Below the pieces are notes generated by a model, which was given only the letters and a program-made list of their open reading frames with translations, did no database searches and was not told the DNA's origin. A DNA stretch of 64,000 nt. It comes from Brachypterus glaber (taxonomy: Eukaryota; Arthropoda; Insecta; Coleoptera; Kateretidae). Made by a program: the position numbers and the translations under genes. Positions 22,411 to 31,736 of the stretch are shown piece by piece. The stretch lies in assembly GCA_958510825.1 (NCBI GenBank), contig OY294048.1, positions 16,633,589 to 16,697,588 on the forward strand. Direction: 5' to 3'. Positions within the stretch are counted from its first letter, which is position 1. Each line of letters begins with the position of its first letter.

Positions 22411-22834
22411 AATTATTTGAAGTGGTTGTAATTATAGGTTATAGGACCAAAATAAATGCTTTTTTAACGTAAAATCGCCAACGTTTCGAGCACCTAAACG
22501 GTCGCTCTTCTTCAGGGCTACAACAAGGTTTATTAATTAAAACATACAGTAATACATAAAAAAAATGAATAGAATAAAATTTGGAGGTTATGTTACCTTA
22601 ATTACTTCATTCAGCATATTGTCAACATAAAAATAATATTAGGCATAGTATACGTCTTACGTAAAACATAAACCATATAAAATAACAATACAATGTAAAA
22701 AACTATTAACAATGACTTCTGACAAACGAAATTTCAACATAAATTAAAATAAAACATGCAAACTATTGATTTGAACTATAAAAAAGCATTTATTTTGGTC
22801 CTATAACCTATAATTACAACCACTTCAAATAATT
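22411..22834. repeat. Fold-back element with 58-bp perfect-looking arms
   Basis: AATTATTTGAAGTGGTTGTA at the left is the exact complement of the right end, and pairing continues through ATTATAGGTTATAGGACC and AAAATAAATGCTTTTTT. The 424-bp element holds an internal CCAACGTTTCGAGCACC..CTTCTTCAGGGC stretch and no open frame. Such well preserved arms suggest recent activity or gene conversion. Confidence 0.85.
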
Positions 22835-22969
22835 AAACGTGTGTTTTTTTTAGGTCGCATTTGCCGGCTCTTTCTAGTTACCGATTGAAATTTAAATTTG
22901 GCACATTTATTACTCACATGTAGTGCAACTATAATCTTCATAAATATCCATTTAGATTATTTCCACACA

Positions 22970-23144
22970 TACTGGAAATTCAATAAAACCTGCAGTGACT
23001 CAGTTGCAAATGTGTGGTAAAAGTCGGAGATCATACCAGTTCGGGTGCGACTCGCGTAATTTCGTCGAAGCTTCGCAAAGGCGGACCCCTTATATGAGAG
23101 CAGCAGAAGAATGAGTCACTGCAGGTTTTATTGAATTTCCAGTA
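22970..23144. repeat. Fold-back MITE, GCAGTGACTCA family, copy 2
   Basis: The 33-bp inverted termini begin TACTGGAAATTCAATAAAAC and include CTGCAGTGACTCA. The total length is 175 bp. The interior matches the diverged copy at 2758-2926 (CGCGTAA, CCCCTTATA). Confidence 0.88.
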
Positions 23145-23841
23145 TAGTAGTTATAAATTTAATAAATTACAAAATTAAACTTTAAACTTTTACATTTTTT
23201 AATATTTAGGGTCAATTTGTAAATAATTTTTATAATTTTATGCTAAAATGATATTACATAACTGTGAAAAATATTAAATTATAAAAAATGTAAAATTTAA
23301 CCAAATTAAAATTGAGGAACTCTAAAATGACCCTATAGGCCTAGAAAATGTACGACAACCTTTAATTTGTGGTTTATTTGCCTATAGTACAATAATTATA
23401 ATTTTTGATGGTGGTTCTTTTGTAAATTTAATATGAAATTTTAGCGACTATTAATAACTTTTTAAGAAAATCTATTTATAACTTTTTGAGAAAATCTTTT
23501 TTTTTTTTCAAAATTATTGGTAATCATAAATATGCACCCATAATTAAAAAAAGAAAAACGATTTTCTCAAAAAGTGCTAGATAGATAATTTTGGTTTTAG
23601 CCTCATTTTACTCCGTAGGCATTGCTTATTAAAGTTCATTAAAACAATGACATCGTCCATATTTTTTAAATAAATTTCTAAATTCAAAATTCTCTGTAAA
23701 TAATGCTAAAAATTTGGAACGGAGATTGTAGGAATGGTATTTAAAGAACGAGGAACCTGTAAAAATGGAGGAAAGGATGGAAAGATGGAATATTGAAATT
23801 ATTTGTTACTTTGTAAATATTTGGACTTTTTTTTCTCAAGA
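23145..23841. other. AT-rich spacer
   Basis: No gene seen. The TAAAAAATGTAAAATTTAA-like sequence is simple AT-rich DNA. The 23700-23830 part may be the body of the LINE whose 3' end follows. Confidence 0.4.
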
Positions 23842-23936
23842 TTAGTGGAGATCCCCTAGCACAAGTTTTGTAACTTATTTGGGGCTCTACATGATTCTGT
23901 GTATCTATTCAAATAAATAAATAAATAAATAAAATA
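23842..23936 (+). mobile_element. LINE 3' end with (AAAT)n tail
   Basis: GTGGAGATCCCCTAGCACAA, CTTATTTGGGGCTCTACATG and CTGTGTAT precede an (AAAT)n tail at 23915-23936. Same family as 11580-11665, 24285-24369 and 56543-56640. Confidence 0.65.
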
Positions 23937-24284
23937 ATTTCATGTGTTCGGAATTTTTACTTAAATTTTCCCATTTGAAGCATAATTTTTATTGTGGCCG
24001 AGCAAATAAGAATCTCGAGACTATATAAAGTTAGGACCACTTTTTAAAGGATTTTAAGATTCGTTAACAGTTTTAACAAACTTGCTACATTTTCCTCCTT
24101 CCAGAGCGACCGTTTTTAAATGAGATCGTTACACAGGGACGGAACAAAATAAAATTATAGTAATATGAAAGTAAAAACAAGTAACTAAAATGTAAGTGAA
24201 TTTTATCATGAATATGAACTTCATAGATTTTGAAACTTTTGGTCTTAAATTATTACTTTATTACTTTTATTGTTATCAGAATAT

Positions 24285-24369
24285 GAAAAAAAGGTTTTTC
24301 CATGCACAAGCATGTAGGCTTATTTGGCGTTCTACGTGATGCTGTGTAATTTTAAACTAAATAAATAAA
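24285..24369 (+). mobile_element. Diverged LINE 3' end
   Basis: GCACAAGCATGTAGGCTTAT, TTCTACGTGATGCTGTGTA and a short AAATAAATAAA tail match the module at 23842-23936. Confidence 0.6.
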
Positions 24370-25301
24370 AACTTCTTATGCTTCCAATGGTGTATCTTTT
24401 AATTTAATTTGAGGGCTCAAAAAAATAACGGGGAATTTAAAATTAGTGCAAAAACGCTTCTCTTATTTCATCTCTCATTATAATATAATATAATATAATA
24501 AAAAATAGTATATTATTCAATGAGCATATAATAATTGCTATAAATCAATAAGGGTGAATTTACCCGAATGATTAATAGTTATTGTACGCGTACGCGTATT
24601 ATACTTTCTCCACGACTGTTTTAAAGTTTAAAAGGTTTATTTTTACAGACCCGTGGCTTATAGGCCTATTAATGATAGCCGTAGATGAAATAAACAAGCC
24701 GTGAAGACATGTAACGCTACGCATCCATTATATACTAATCACAGTAAATGCTATATTGCATTTTCGCAAAAAAATAAAAATTCAATTTTTTTTTTAATTT
24801 TGGAGAAGTAGTGCTTAATATTAGTACATGCTAATAAAATTTAATTTTAAGAGATGAACATTGTATATTATATACAAAAGCACAGAGTCAAAAAAAAACC
24901 TTCAATTGGTAATATGAATACTGAATAATATTGCAAAAAATGTTGATGAATTTAATTTGAAACGTACAACGTGAAGATAAGTTTTTGTTAAGTTTAAGTT
25001 TAAAGATAACAAGTTAGCTCTTGCGCAAAGATCATTACAAAGTGAGAAGTTTTTTGTTAGTCAAGATTGAAATAAAAAAATGATTTCGGGGATGGAGTAA
25101 CTCCAGAACACTTTACTGTGACCTGAAGTCAAGAATACCACATTCATATATAGTATAAATACAAATTTATACTGAGCTGACCAAATTTCCAAAGAAAAAG
25201 GTCAAAGAAAATCACAAAAAGAAGAAGAAGAATAATAATGTATTAGATGCTTTAGCCCGTTCGGATAGTTGCCCATATATGCGTCGTAATTTCAAAGAAT
25301 A
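24370..25301. other. AT-rich spacer
   Basis: Includes a short (TAATA)n patch at 24480-24500 and the palindrome ACGCGTACGCGT at about 24586. No gene seen. It is the pre-insertion flank of the jockey element. Confidence 0.4.
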
Positions 25302-25313
25302 AGTTATTGGACA
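25302..25313. repeat. Target site duplication, left (jockey copy 1)
   Basis: AGTTATTGGACA, repeated exactly at 29037-29048. Confidence 0.92.
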
Positions 25314-25315
25314 CT

Positions 25316-25984
25316 TTCCCCACCCAGATAGACGTCGCAGACGTCCAAGCCGCTCTTATCGAGCGTGGCTACCTCCCCACGTCAGTCGCGAGAATGACGC
25401 GTACTAAAGACAAGACCCCCATGCCCCTGATCCTAGTCATCCTTCCCAAGGTGACAGGACAACAGCACCCCATATTCAAAGAGACTAGGCTTTTACACCT
25501 AGTCATAAAGGTCGAAAGTCAGACCTATAAACCCAAATTTAGGCAATGTCACAAATGCCAACTCTTCGGCCACTCCCAGGCCAATTGCAACGCCCCGGCC
25601 AAATGCGTAAAATGCGCACAAGACCACCACACAACAAAATGTGAAAAACCCCGCCACACGGATGCAAAATGCGCCAACTGCCTGGGCCCCCACACGGCAA
25701 ACTATCATAAATGCCCCAAACACCCATCAAACATCGCTCCAACCCGTACAAGGGTCATACCCCCAACCCAAAAATTCACCCCGGGCATCTCCTACGCCCA
25801 AAAGGCAACTAACGCCGCCACCCCACAACAACCCAAGGCGGCCCCAGGTCCCAGCGCAAATCCCCCCAATATTTTTGATCAATCCCAAATTTCAAAAATC
25901 CACACCTTCATGCAAGAATTCGCCAGCTTCATGCAGGCTTTTGGCTCCCTTCAACTACCCAATCTAGGCCCCCATAATGTCTAG
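25316..25984 (+). CDS. Jockey ORF1 (Gag-like) protein, N-terminally truncated
   Basis: About 222 codons remain. The frame is open into the flanking duplication, but the first in-frame initiator-like codon is TTG within the target site duplication, so no true start is present and the N-terminal half is lost. What remains matches the zinc-finger-associated C-terminal domain of jockey ORF1 proteins. A folded segment (VADVQAALIERGY..MPLILVILPK) is followed by three zinc knuckles: CHKCQLFGHSQANC, CVKCAQDHHTTKC and CANCLGPHTANYHKC. A basic, proline-rich tail follows. In the family this protein binds element RNA and forms ribonucleoprotein particles. Its TAG stop overlaps the ORF2 start (ATGTCTAG). 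Confidence 0.93.
   Translation, partial: FPTQIDVADVQAALIERGYLPTSVARMTRTKDKTPMPLILVILPKVTGQQHPIFKETRLLHLVIKVESQTYKPKFRQCHKCQLFGHSQANCNAPAKCVKCAQDHHTTKCEKPRHTDAKCANCLGPHTANYHKCPKHPSNIAPTRTRVIPPTQKFTPGISYAQKATNAATPQQPKAAPGPSANPPNIFDQSQISKIHTFMQEFASFMQAFGSLQLPNLGPHNV
25977..25984 (+). promoter_or_regulatory. ORF1 stop / ORF2 start overlap
   Basis: ATGTCTAG contains the ORF2 start and, in the other frame, the ORF1 TAG. In other two-ORF LINEs such overlaps support coupled reinitiation. That role is inferred here. Confidence 0.6.
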
Positions 25985-28724
25985 ACAAACAAAACCTAGA
26001 GCCCTTAAAATAGTCACCTGGAACGCTGATAGCCTCAATTCAAAAAAACCGGAACTCATAGAATTTCTACACGAAAATCAAATAGATATAGCCCTCATCC
26101 AAGAGACTGGTCTTAAACCACATCATAGGGGTACCATACCCAACTATTCCTGCTACCGTAACGATAGACTCCAGGACCGCAAAGGAGGCACAGCAATCTA
26201 TATCAAAAAACACATATCTCACGATCTTCTTCATGCGCCCCCCACACAAAGCGATCAAGTCGAAACTACCTCCATATTCGTCAACATGCACGACAACTCC
26301 AAATTCAGGATCGTGTCCCTCTACAAACCCCCAAATAAGGAGGTCAGACCCGCCGACTTCGAAGGCTACTTTAACGACAATCATCCAACAATCCTAGCCG
26401 GAGACTTGAATTGCAAACACGCCCTTTGGCACTCTAGAACAACTACGGCCAACGGCCGTAGGCTTTACGAAATATTACAACGTAACCATATAATGGTTAC
26501 CGCACCCGATTCCCCAACCCACTATGGCCACGGCCTTCCTGATATCCTTGACATCGTTTTGTATAAAAACACGACACTAAACATCAACATCGAACTAAGA
26601 CACGAACTAAGCTCCGACCACCTTCCAATCATTATCACGGCAGGAGGCATACCAACCGCAAATCACACCAAAAAAACCGTTTACAACTTCTCCTATATTT
26701 CCGAACTCCTAGAAAGCAACACCAAAATCAATTCAATAAATTCCGTCCAAGAATTAGATATTGCAGTAACCACCCTCACCAATACCATAAAATCCGCAAT
26801 GGACAGCGCCAAATTAATTAAAAAAGTAGATATCCAAAACCCACAGGACCTTCCCCGAGATCTCAAAGACTTAATCAGAGAGAAAAACCGACTTCTTCGT
26901 CGTGCACGCACCCTCCAAGACCCCCATATTAAACGCGAAGCAAACAGACTTACCCAGGAAGTCAAAGACCGACTAAACGTACTAGCAAATTCCCGCTGGG
27001 AGGGAAAAATAAAATCACTCAACCCCCAGGATAGATCACTTTGGAGAATGGCCAAAACCCTATCCCTCGACCACCAACGAGGCATGCCCCCAATTCACGG
27101 CGAAAGAGGAGTCGTCTACTCCACCCCCGAAAAAGCCGAAGCATTTGCTGACGCAATGCGGAAACAATTTCAACCAAACCCTCCAATCCCCCCCGACTCC
27201 GACTCCGAATCAGAGACCGACTCCGAGCCCGACTCGGACGACGAGAACTACGAGCAACTCATGCATGAAAGAGACATAAACCACATCTATAATAGAGTCA
27301 CTAACCAAGTCGAAAACGACATTATCACCCCCACATCCCCCGAGGAAATCAAACGCATCATCAAAAATCTCCCAAAAAGGAAAGCCCCCGGTCCCGACCA
27401 AATACCGAATAAAATACTTAAAATACTCCCCCGGAAAACCATTATGGAAATCGTTAACATTGTTAACGCAATGCTCAGACTGCGCCACTTTCCAAAGCCC
27501 TGGAAAAACGCAGACGTAATAGTAATCAAAAAACCCGGACAAAATCCAACTTTTGCTGAAAGCTACCGCCCCATAAGCCTCCTTTCCTCCCTAGGCAAAA
27601 TAGCCGAGAAAGTCATACTAACCAGACTTCAAACTCTAGTTGAAGAACTAAATCTCCTTCCAAATGAGCAATTCGGCTTCCGAAGCAGACACTCCACAGT
27701 CCACCAGGTAGCTCGCCTGGTAGACTCTGTAACGGACGGACTAAATAGGCGCGAAGCCGCGGGACTGATCCTCCTGGACATCGCAAAAGCCTTCGATAAG
27801 GTTTGGCACAAAGGTCTTGTAGCCAAACTCCACTTTCTCGGCCTCCCCCCAGGCATCACCAAACTCATAGCCTCCTTCCTCAAAGGCAGAGAGTTTCAGA
27901 TAAAAATAGGCGACTGTAAGTCCAACACCCGCCGCATCAGAGCTGGCGTTCCACAAGGTTCCCCACTATCCCCCCTTCTGTACAACCTCTTTACGGCAGA
28001 TATTCCAAAAACACAGGGCGCTGAACTAGCCCTGTTCGCCGATGACACCGGCATCCTAGCAAAAGCCAGAAACCCCCAGCGCATCCATATCGCCCTCCAG
28101 CGCCAAATGGATGCCCTAATCAAATGGTTCTCCAAATGGAAAATCAAAGTAAACGCCAATAAAACCAAAGGCATCCTAATCTCTAGGATTAGAAGAGGCC
28201 CACCCCAACCCATTCAGATAAATGGCCAACCCATTAACTGGGAAAACCATGCCAAATACCTCGGCATTACAATCTCCAAAAACTTGACGTGGGATCAGCA
28301 CGTCAAAAACACCCTCCAAATAGCAAATTGCCGCCTCTCCAAACTCTACCCCTTAATAGGCAGAAAGAGTCCCCTATCCATTAAAAACAAACTTCTTCTC
28401 TACAACCAAACCCTAAAGCCGGTACTTCTTTACGGAGCCCCAGCCTGGAATAAAATCACCCTTAACAAAACGCTCTCAGCAAAACTTCAGGCCTTCCAAA
28501 ACAAGGCACTCAGAATATGCCTCGATGCCCCCTGGTTCATGAGGAACAACCAGATACACAGAGATCTCGAAATGCCCCTCCTAAAAACGGAAATCATCCG
28601 CTACAGCACGTCTTTTATACAAGACAATTTAGATCACCCAAACCCCCTCATTTCAAACTTTCTAGATTACGATCATGAAATACACAACACTCACAAAAAG
28701 ATCAAGAACGTCCTCAACCAGTAA
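25977..28724 (+). CDS. Jockey ORF2: endonuclease and reverse transcriptase, intact
   Basis: The 915-codon open frame starts with ATG and has no stop or frameshift, the usual length for jockey-clade ORF2. Residues 1-225 form an apurinic/apyrimidinic-type endonuclease with N16 (TWNADSL), E43 (IQETGL), D143 and N145 (AGDLNCKH) and SDH at 213-215. This domain nicks target DNA. The reverse transcriptase follows, with APGPDQIPNKIL, YRPISLL, motif A D601 (LLDIAKAFDKVWH), PQGSPLSPLLYN and the catalytic FADD (D689, D690). It uses the nick as primer. The C-terminal region ends VLNQ. An acidic serine/aspartate stretch (about residues 405-420) separates the domains. The start overlaps ORF1 by 8 nt, which suggests termination-reinitiation. 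All key residues are present, so the protein could be active if transcribed. Confidence 0.97.
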   Translation: MSRQTKPRALKIVTWNADSLNSKKPELIEFLHENQIDIALIQETGLKPHHRGTIPNYSCYRNDRLQDRKGGTAIYIKKHISHDLLHAPPTQSDQVETTSIFVNMHDNSKFRIVSLYKPPNKEVRPADFEGYFNDNHPTILAGDLNCKHALWHSRTTTANGRRLYEILQRNHIMVTAPDSPTHYGHGLPDILDIVLYKNTTLNINIELRHELSSDHLPIIITAGGIPTANHTKKTVYNFSYISELLESNTKINSINSVQELDIAVTTLTNTIKSAMDSAKLIKKVDIQNPQDLPRDLKDLIREKNRLLRRARTLQDPHIKREANRLTQEVKDRLNVLANSRWEGKIKSLNPQDRSLWRMAKTLSLDHQRGMPPIHGERGVVYSTPEKAEAFADAMRKQFQPNPPIPPDSDSESETDSEPDSDDENYEQLMHERDINHIYNRVTNQVENDIITPTSPEEIKRIIKNLPKRKAPGPDQIPNKILKILPRKTIMEIVNIVNAMLRLRHFPKPWKNADVIVIKKPGQNPTFAESYRPISLLSSLGKIAEKVILTRLQTLVEELNLLPNEQFGFRSRHSTVHQVARLVDSVTDGLNRREAAGLILLDIAKAFDKVWHKGLVAKLHFLGLPPGITKLIASFLKGREFQIKIGDCKSNTRRIRAGVPQGSPLSPLLYNLFTADIPKTQGAELALFADDTGILAKARNPQRIHIALQRQMDALIKWFSKWKIKVNANKTKGILISRIRRGPPQPIQINGQPINWENHAKYLGITISKNLTWDQHVKNTLQIANCRLSKLYPLIGRKSPLSIKNKLLLYNQTLKPVLLYGAPAWNKITLNKTLSAKLQAFQNKALRICLDAPWFMRNNQIHRDLEMPLLKTEIIRYSTSFIQDNLDHPNPLISNFLDYDHEIHNTHKKIKNVLNQ

Positions 28725-28740
28725 TGGTACCCACTAACTC

Positions 28741-28787
28741 AGGACAGATGCATTCCCAGCATCAGTGAGATAGTCTCACTCCTCCCG
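28741..28787 (+). repeat. Diverged 3' UTR repeat unit of the jockey element
   Basis: GACAGATGCATTCCCAGCAT, then CAGTGAGATAGTCTCACTCC, is a weaker version of the 50-bp unit at 28847-28946, including its GTGAG..CTCAC hairpin. Confidence 0.6.
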
Positions 28788-28846
28788 CACATCCCTCCTC
28801 TCCCTATCACATCCCTCCCCATCCCCCTCCCACCCACTCCACAGCG

Positions 28847-28946
28847 CCAAATTATGACAGATGCAACCCGCATCAGTGAGCAGAGACTCACTCCCCCCAA
28901 ATTATGACAGATGCAACTCGCATCAGTGAGCATAGACTCACTGCCC
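28847..28946 (+). repeat. Two 50-bp tandem repeats in the jockey 3' UTR
   Basis: Units start CCAAATTATGACAGATGCAA at 28847 and 28897. Each contains CAGTGAG, CAGAGA or CATAGA, then CTCACT, able to form a small stem-loop. The same pair is present in copy 2 (about 15355-15455). Tandem 3' UTR repeats are a plausible recognition structure for the reverse transcriptase. Confidence 0.85.
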
Positions 28947-29036
28947 CAACTTTCAATTCAGATTAAATATTTTTTTAGATAAATGAGCCATAGGCTGCGC
29001 CTGTCTCTTAAAGACCCAAACAAACTATTGATGATG

Positions 29037-29048
29037 AGTTATTGGACA
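29037..29048. repeat. Target site duplication, right (jockey copy 1)
   Basis: AGTTATTGGACA, partner of 25302-25313. Confidence 0.92.
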
Positions 29049-29619
29049 TTTTTTTGCACCACTATCTTTGGTGTTTATTTTAATTAAGTACGGCTCTGTG
29101 CTACAGTGTCTGTAATCTTTAATATGTGGCGCTTCGCCGATTACTTTTGCAAGTTTTTTAATATCTCCGAACCGCAGTTCAAACCTCCGAAAACATGACA
29201 CGTAATTTAAGGAATTTTTATATTTTAAATATCTTAAATGGCAGAATTAGACTACTTTTTCGCTTCGCTTGTAATTTTTTTCAGAGATCCCATTTAAGAT
29301 AGCTTTTCTTTCCCTATTATAACACATTAAAAGTGGAGTGGAGTAGAAAAATAATTATTTTTTATAAGGATATAGGGCGGTCGGTTCTTCAATAAACCGG
29401 GGTCTAGAAAATTTGTAGCGTAAATAACTCAGGAATGCTTTTAAAATAATAATTTTAAAGCAGCATATCGATTTAAAGGGAATTTTGGCTAAATGAAAAT
29501 CATATATTTTTGTTTAAAAAAATGATGAAAAACTGATTTTTATGTTTTATTTATTATAAATTATAATATAATATTAATACTGATCAAACAAATAAAAAAT
29601 AAAAACTTTCTTAAAAAAA
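29049..29619. other. AT-rich spacer
   Basis: No gene or repeat recognised. Confidence 0.4.
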
Positions 29620-29855
29620 ATGTACCGACTTCTATGTCTCTAAAAAGTAAAAAATAAAAAATACTTAAGTCGGTGCCAATTTCACCATTACCTAAGTTAA
29701 TTACTAACAATTATTTTTTAATTATTTTATTATTGTTTGCTGTGAAATTGGCACCGACTTAAATATTTTTAATTTTTTACTTTTTAGAGACATAGAAGTC
29801 GGTTCATTTCTTTTTGCGAAAAGTTTTTATTTTTTACTTTTTAGAGACACAGGAC
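29620..29855. repeat. Fold-back element with an extra third arm
   Basis: CCGACTTCTATGTCTCTAAA and GTCGGTGCCAATTTCAC at the left are complementary to 29741-29803. A partial third copy of the arm (ACTTTTTAGAGACA) follows at 29825-29852. The main fold-back is about 185 bp with a roughly 60-bp AT-rich loop. Confidence 0.82.
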
Positions 29856-31325
29856 TTGTACATTTGTAACGGTTAGTGCGTTGTAACGTCATTATCTTAA
29901 AGATAAATTTCTAAAAAATAAAAGTAATATTTTTATTTCAGCGCCCAAGAGTCCAACCAACCCTATTTTAAGCGAAATACTAAAGAAAATCTTCTTAAAC
30001 TTTAAGCGTTCAGTAATAATCAAATAACGCCTTATGGTAAAATCACAAAATTTATCATTTTCTCTTGGTATTTTATTATTACAGGTCCAGCGAATCAAGT
30101 TTAGCGGCATTTCAAAGATTGACAGAGTGCCTTAATATTTGAGTGACCCCTTAATCAAGTTATCCGGCTTATCCGAGTTATCCGATATTTCTCTAAAAAT
30201 TTGGTTGGTAGTAGAACCAAATTAAGCCGTTTTTAAGTGAAATTGGGTTAAAATTATTAGATTTATCTTATTATCCTGCTTACCCGGCATTATCCTAGCG
30301 TCAATTTAAAACGGGACCACCTTATGAATGCCCTCTTTAAGTTGCAAAAAGTTTCATCAAATCTTTCATTCGTTCCAAAGTTATGTGGGAACAAACATAA
30401 AAAAAAACAAAAACAAAGTCACACGTCGAATTGACAACCTCCTCCTTTTTGGAAGTCGGTTAAAAATTCATAAAAACCCATTATATTATCTCATATTTGA
30501 CAAAAAAAAGCCCATCACTGTACAGGAAATTATTAGAGCGAATTTAACAATGAGGGTTATTTTTTCTTACTATCTTACTTGCAATGTTCTCATATCTTAA
30601 CTATGTACAAAGTACATTGTATTCACAAATTAAAAAAATAATAATAATAAAAGTATGTTCGAGAAATTTGGGAACTTTTTTTTTACGTGTGTAAAGTGTT
30701 TTTTTTTTCGGGTTTAGCCTAAAATCCAATACTCTTCTTTAGACTGGGAATTTGGTTAAGAAGTTGGTAATAATCTAGGATTAAGGAAGGCACAATAGGT
30801 AAACACTGTTATTTTTTTTTTTGCAAAAAGTAGACCCTAAGATTTATTTATTTATTTATTTATTTGTTTTTTTTTAATAATTTGTTTCATCTTTTTTTTT
30901 GTAAAAAGAATAACTGTTTATAAATAAGTAAAAGTATTGTCCTGTTGGCAGCAGCACTTTTTAATAATTCCAATTTAAGATTGCTTTTTCGAACACCAAA
31001 TAACTTCGTTCGTTATGTTACGAGAACTATGGGGGTAATTCCAAAAATTTAGCATATAACAAATCACTCTTAGGATGCTTAAAATTGCGATTCATTTCAA
31101 ATATTTTTCATTCAGCTTAAACCAATCTAATATGCTTTCACCGTTGCCAATATATATGGTAATTACGCAATTTGCCCTCAGTTCTTTCTCATATAAAGTT
31201 GGTTTTACGCGAATTACGAATAAGTAAACGAGCTAGTTTAAACCGTGTGACTTCGGGAAGAATATAATTATAAATTTGATGATTTAAAAAGTCAATGAAA
31301 GCTTTTGGAAAAAATAGTAGTACCA
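29856..31325. other. AT-rich spacer
   Basis: Contains a (TTTA)n patch at 30842-30867 and repeated TTATCCG(G/A) motifs near 30160-30190. Open frames at 29892-30110 and 30328-30600 look non-coding. Confidence 0.4.
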
Positions 31326-31432
31326 TACCATGGTAGAAAAGACATTTTTTATATGCGAGCGTATTAAATCCTGAGCTGCGTAGCAGCGAGAGATTTAAGA
31401 GTGCGAGGCTATAATAGTCTTCTTTACAGTAG
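31326..31432. repeat. Fold-back MITE, GGTAGAAAA family, copy 1
   Basis: CATGGTAGAAAAGAC and TATGCGAGCGTATTAAATC pair imperfectly with GATTTAAGAGTGCGAGGCTA and GTCTTCTTTAC. A related hairpin lies at 50883-50985. Confidence 0.55.
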
Positions 31433-31732
31433 TTTATATATTAGTTTTTTTTACTACTAGCACTACTTAACAATTTTTATTCAAATAATAAAATAAATTA
31501 TTAAAAGAAATTATATTTCTTGAAATTTTCATAAAACTCAAGTAGCCTTGTTCAATGACATTTGCTCAAATAAATACTTTGAACTGACGTTTAAAAATTT
31601 AGATTTTTTAATTTTTTTTTTATAATATTTAGATAATTATTGATTGTATTAATTGGTAATAATTGTAATTAATTATATGTAATAAATAAAAAGTTATTTA
31701 AAGTATTTTCTTGGGTTTAATTAGTTAAAATT

Positions 31733-31736
31733 GCAC
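31733..31736. repeat. Target site duplication, left (gypsy element)
   Basis: GCAC directly before the left LTR. The same four bases follow the right LTR at 41756-41759. Confidence 0.8.

Larger units (their letters stand above)
25314..29036 (+). mobile_element. Young jockey-clade LINE, ORF1 5'-truncated
   Basis: A 3.7-kb non-LTR retrotransposon with a nucleic-acid-binding ORF1, an endonuclease plus reverse transcriptase ORF2, and a 3' UTR ending in TTGATGATG rather than poly(A). A perfect 12-bp target duplication marks both ends. Its base composition (C-rich sense strand, much less AT) stands out against the surrounding DNA. The 5' UTR and the start of ORF1 are missing, yet ORF2 is undamaged. 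Copy 2 (15264-16333) and the old relic (1742-2440) are relatives. Jockey-clade membership is judged from ORF1 zinc knuckles, ORF2 length and motif order. Confidence 0.96.

Noticed and set aside
25307..25315. Translation start of jockey ORF1 at 25307
   Set aside because: The codon is TTG and lies inside the target site duplication. The frame is merely open into flanking DNA.
26067..28213. Several antisense frames of 70-130 codons across the jockey ORF2
   Set aside because: They are shadows of the C-rich coding strand and show no domains.
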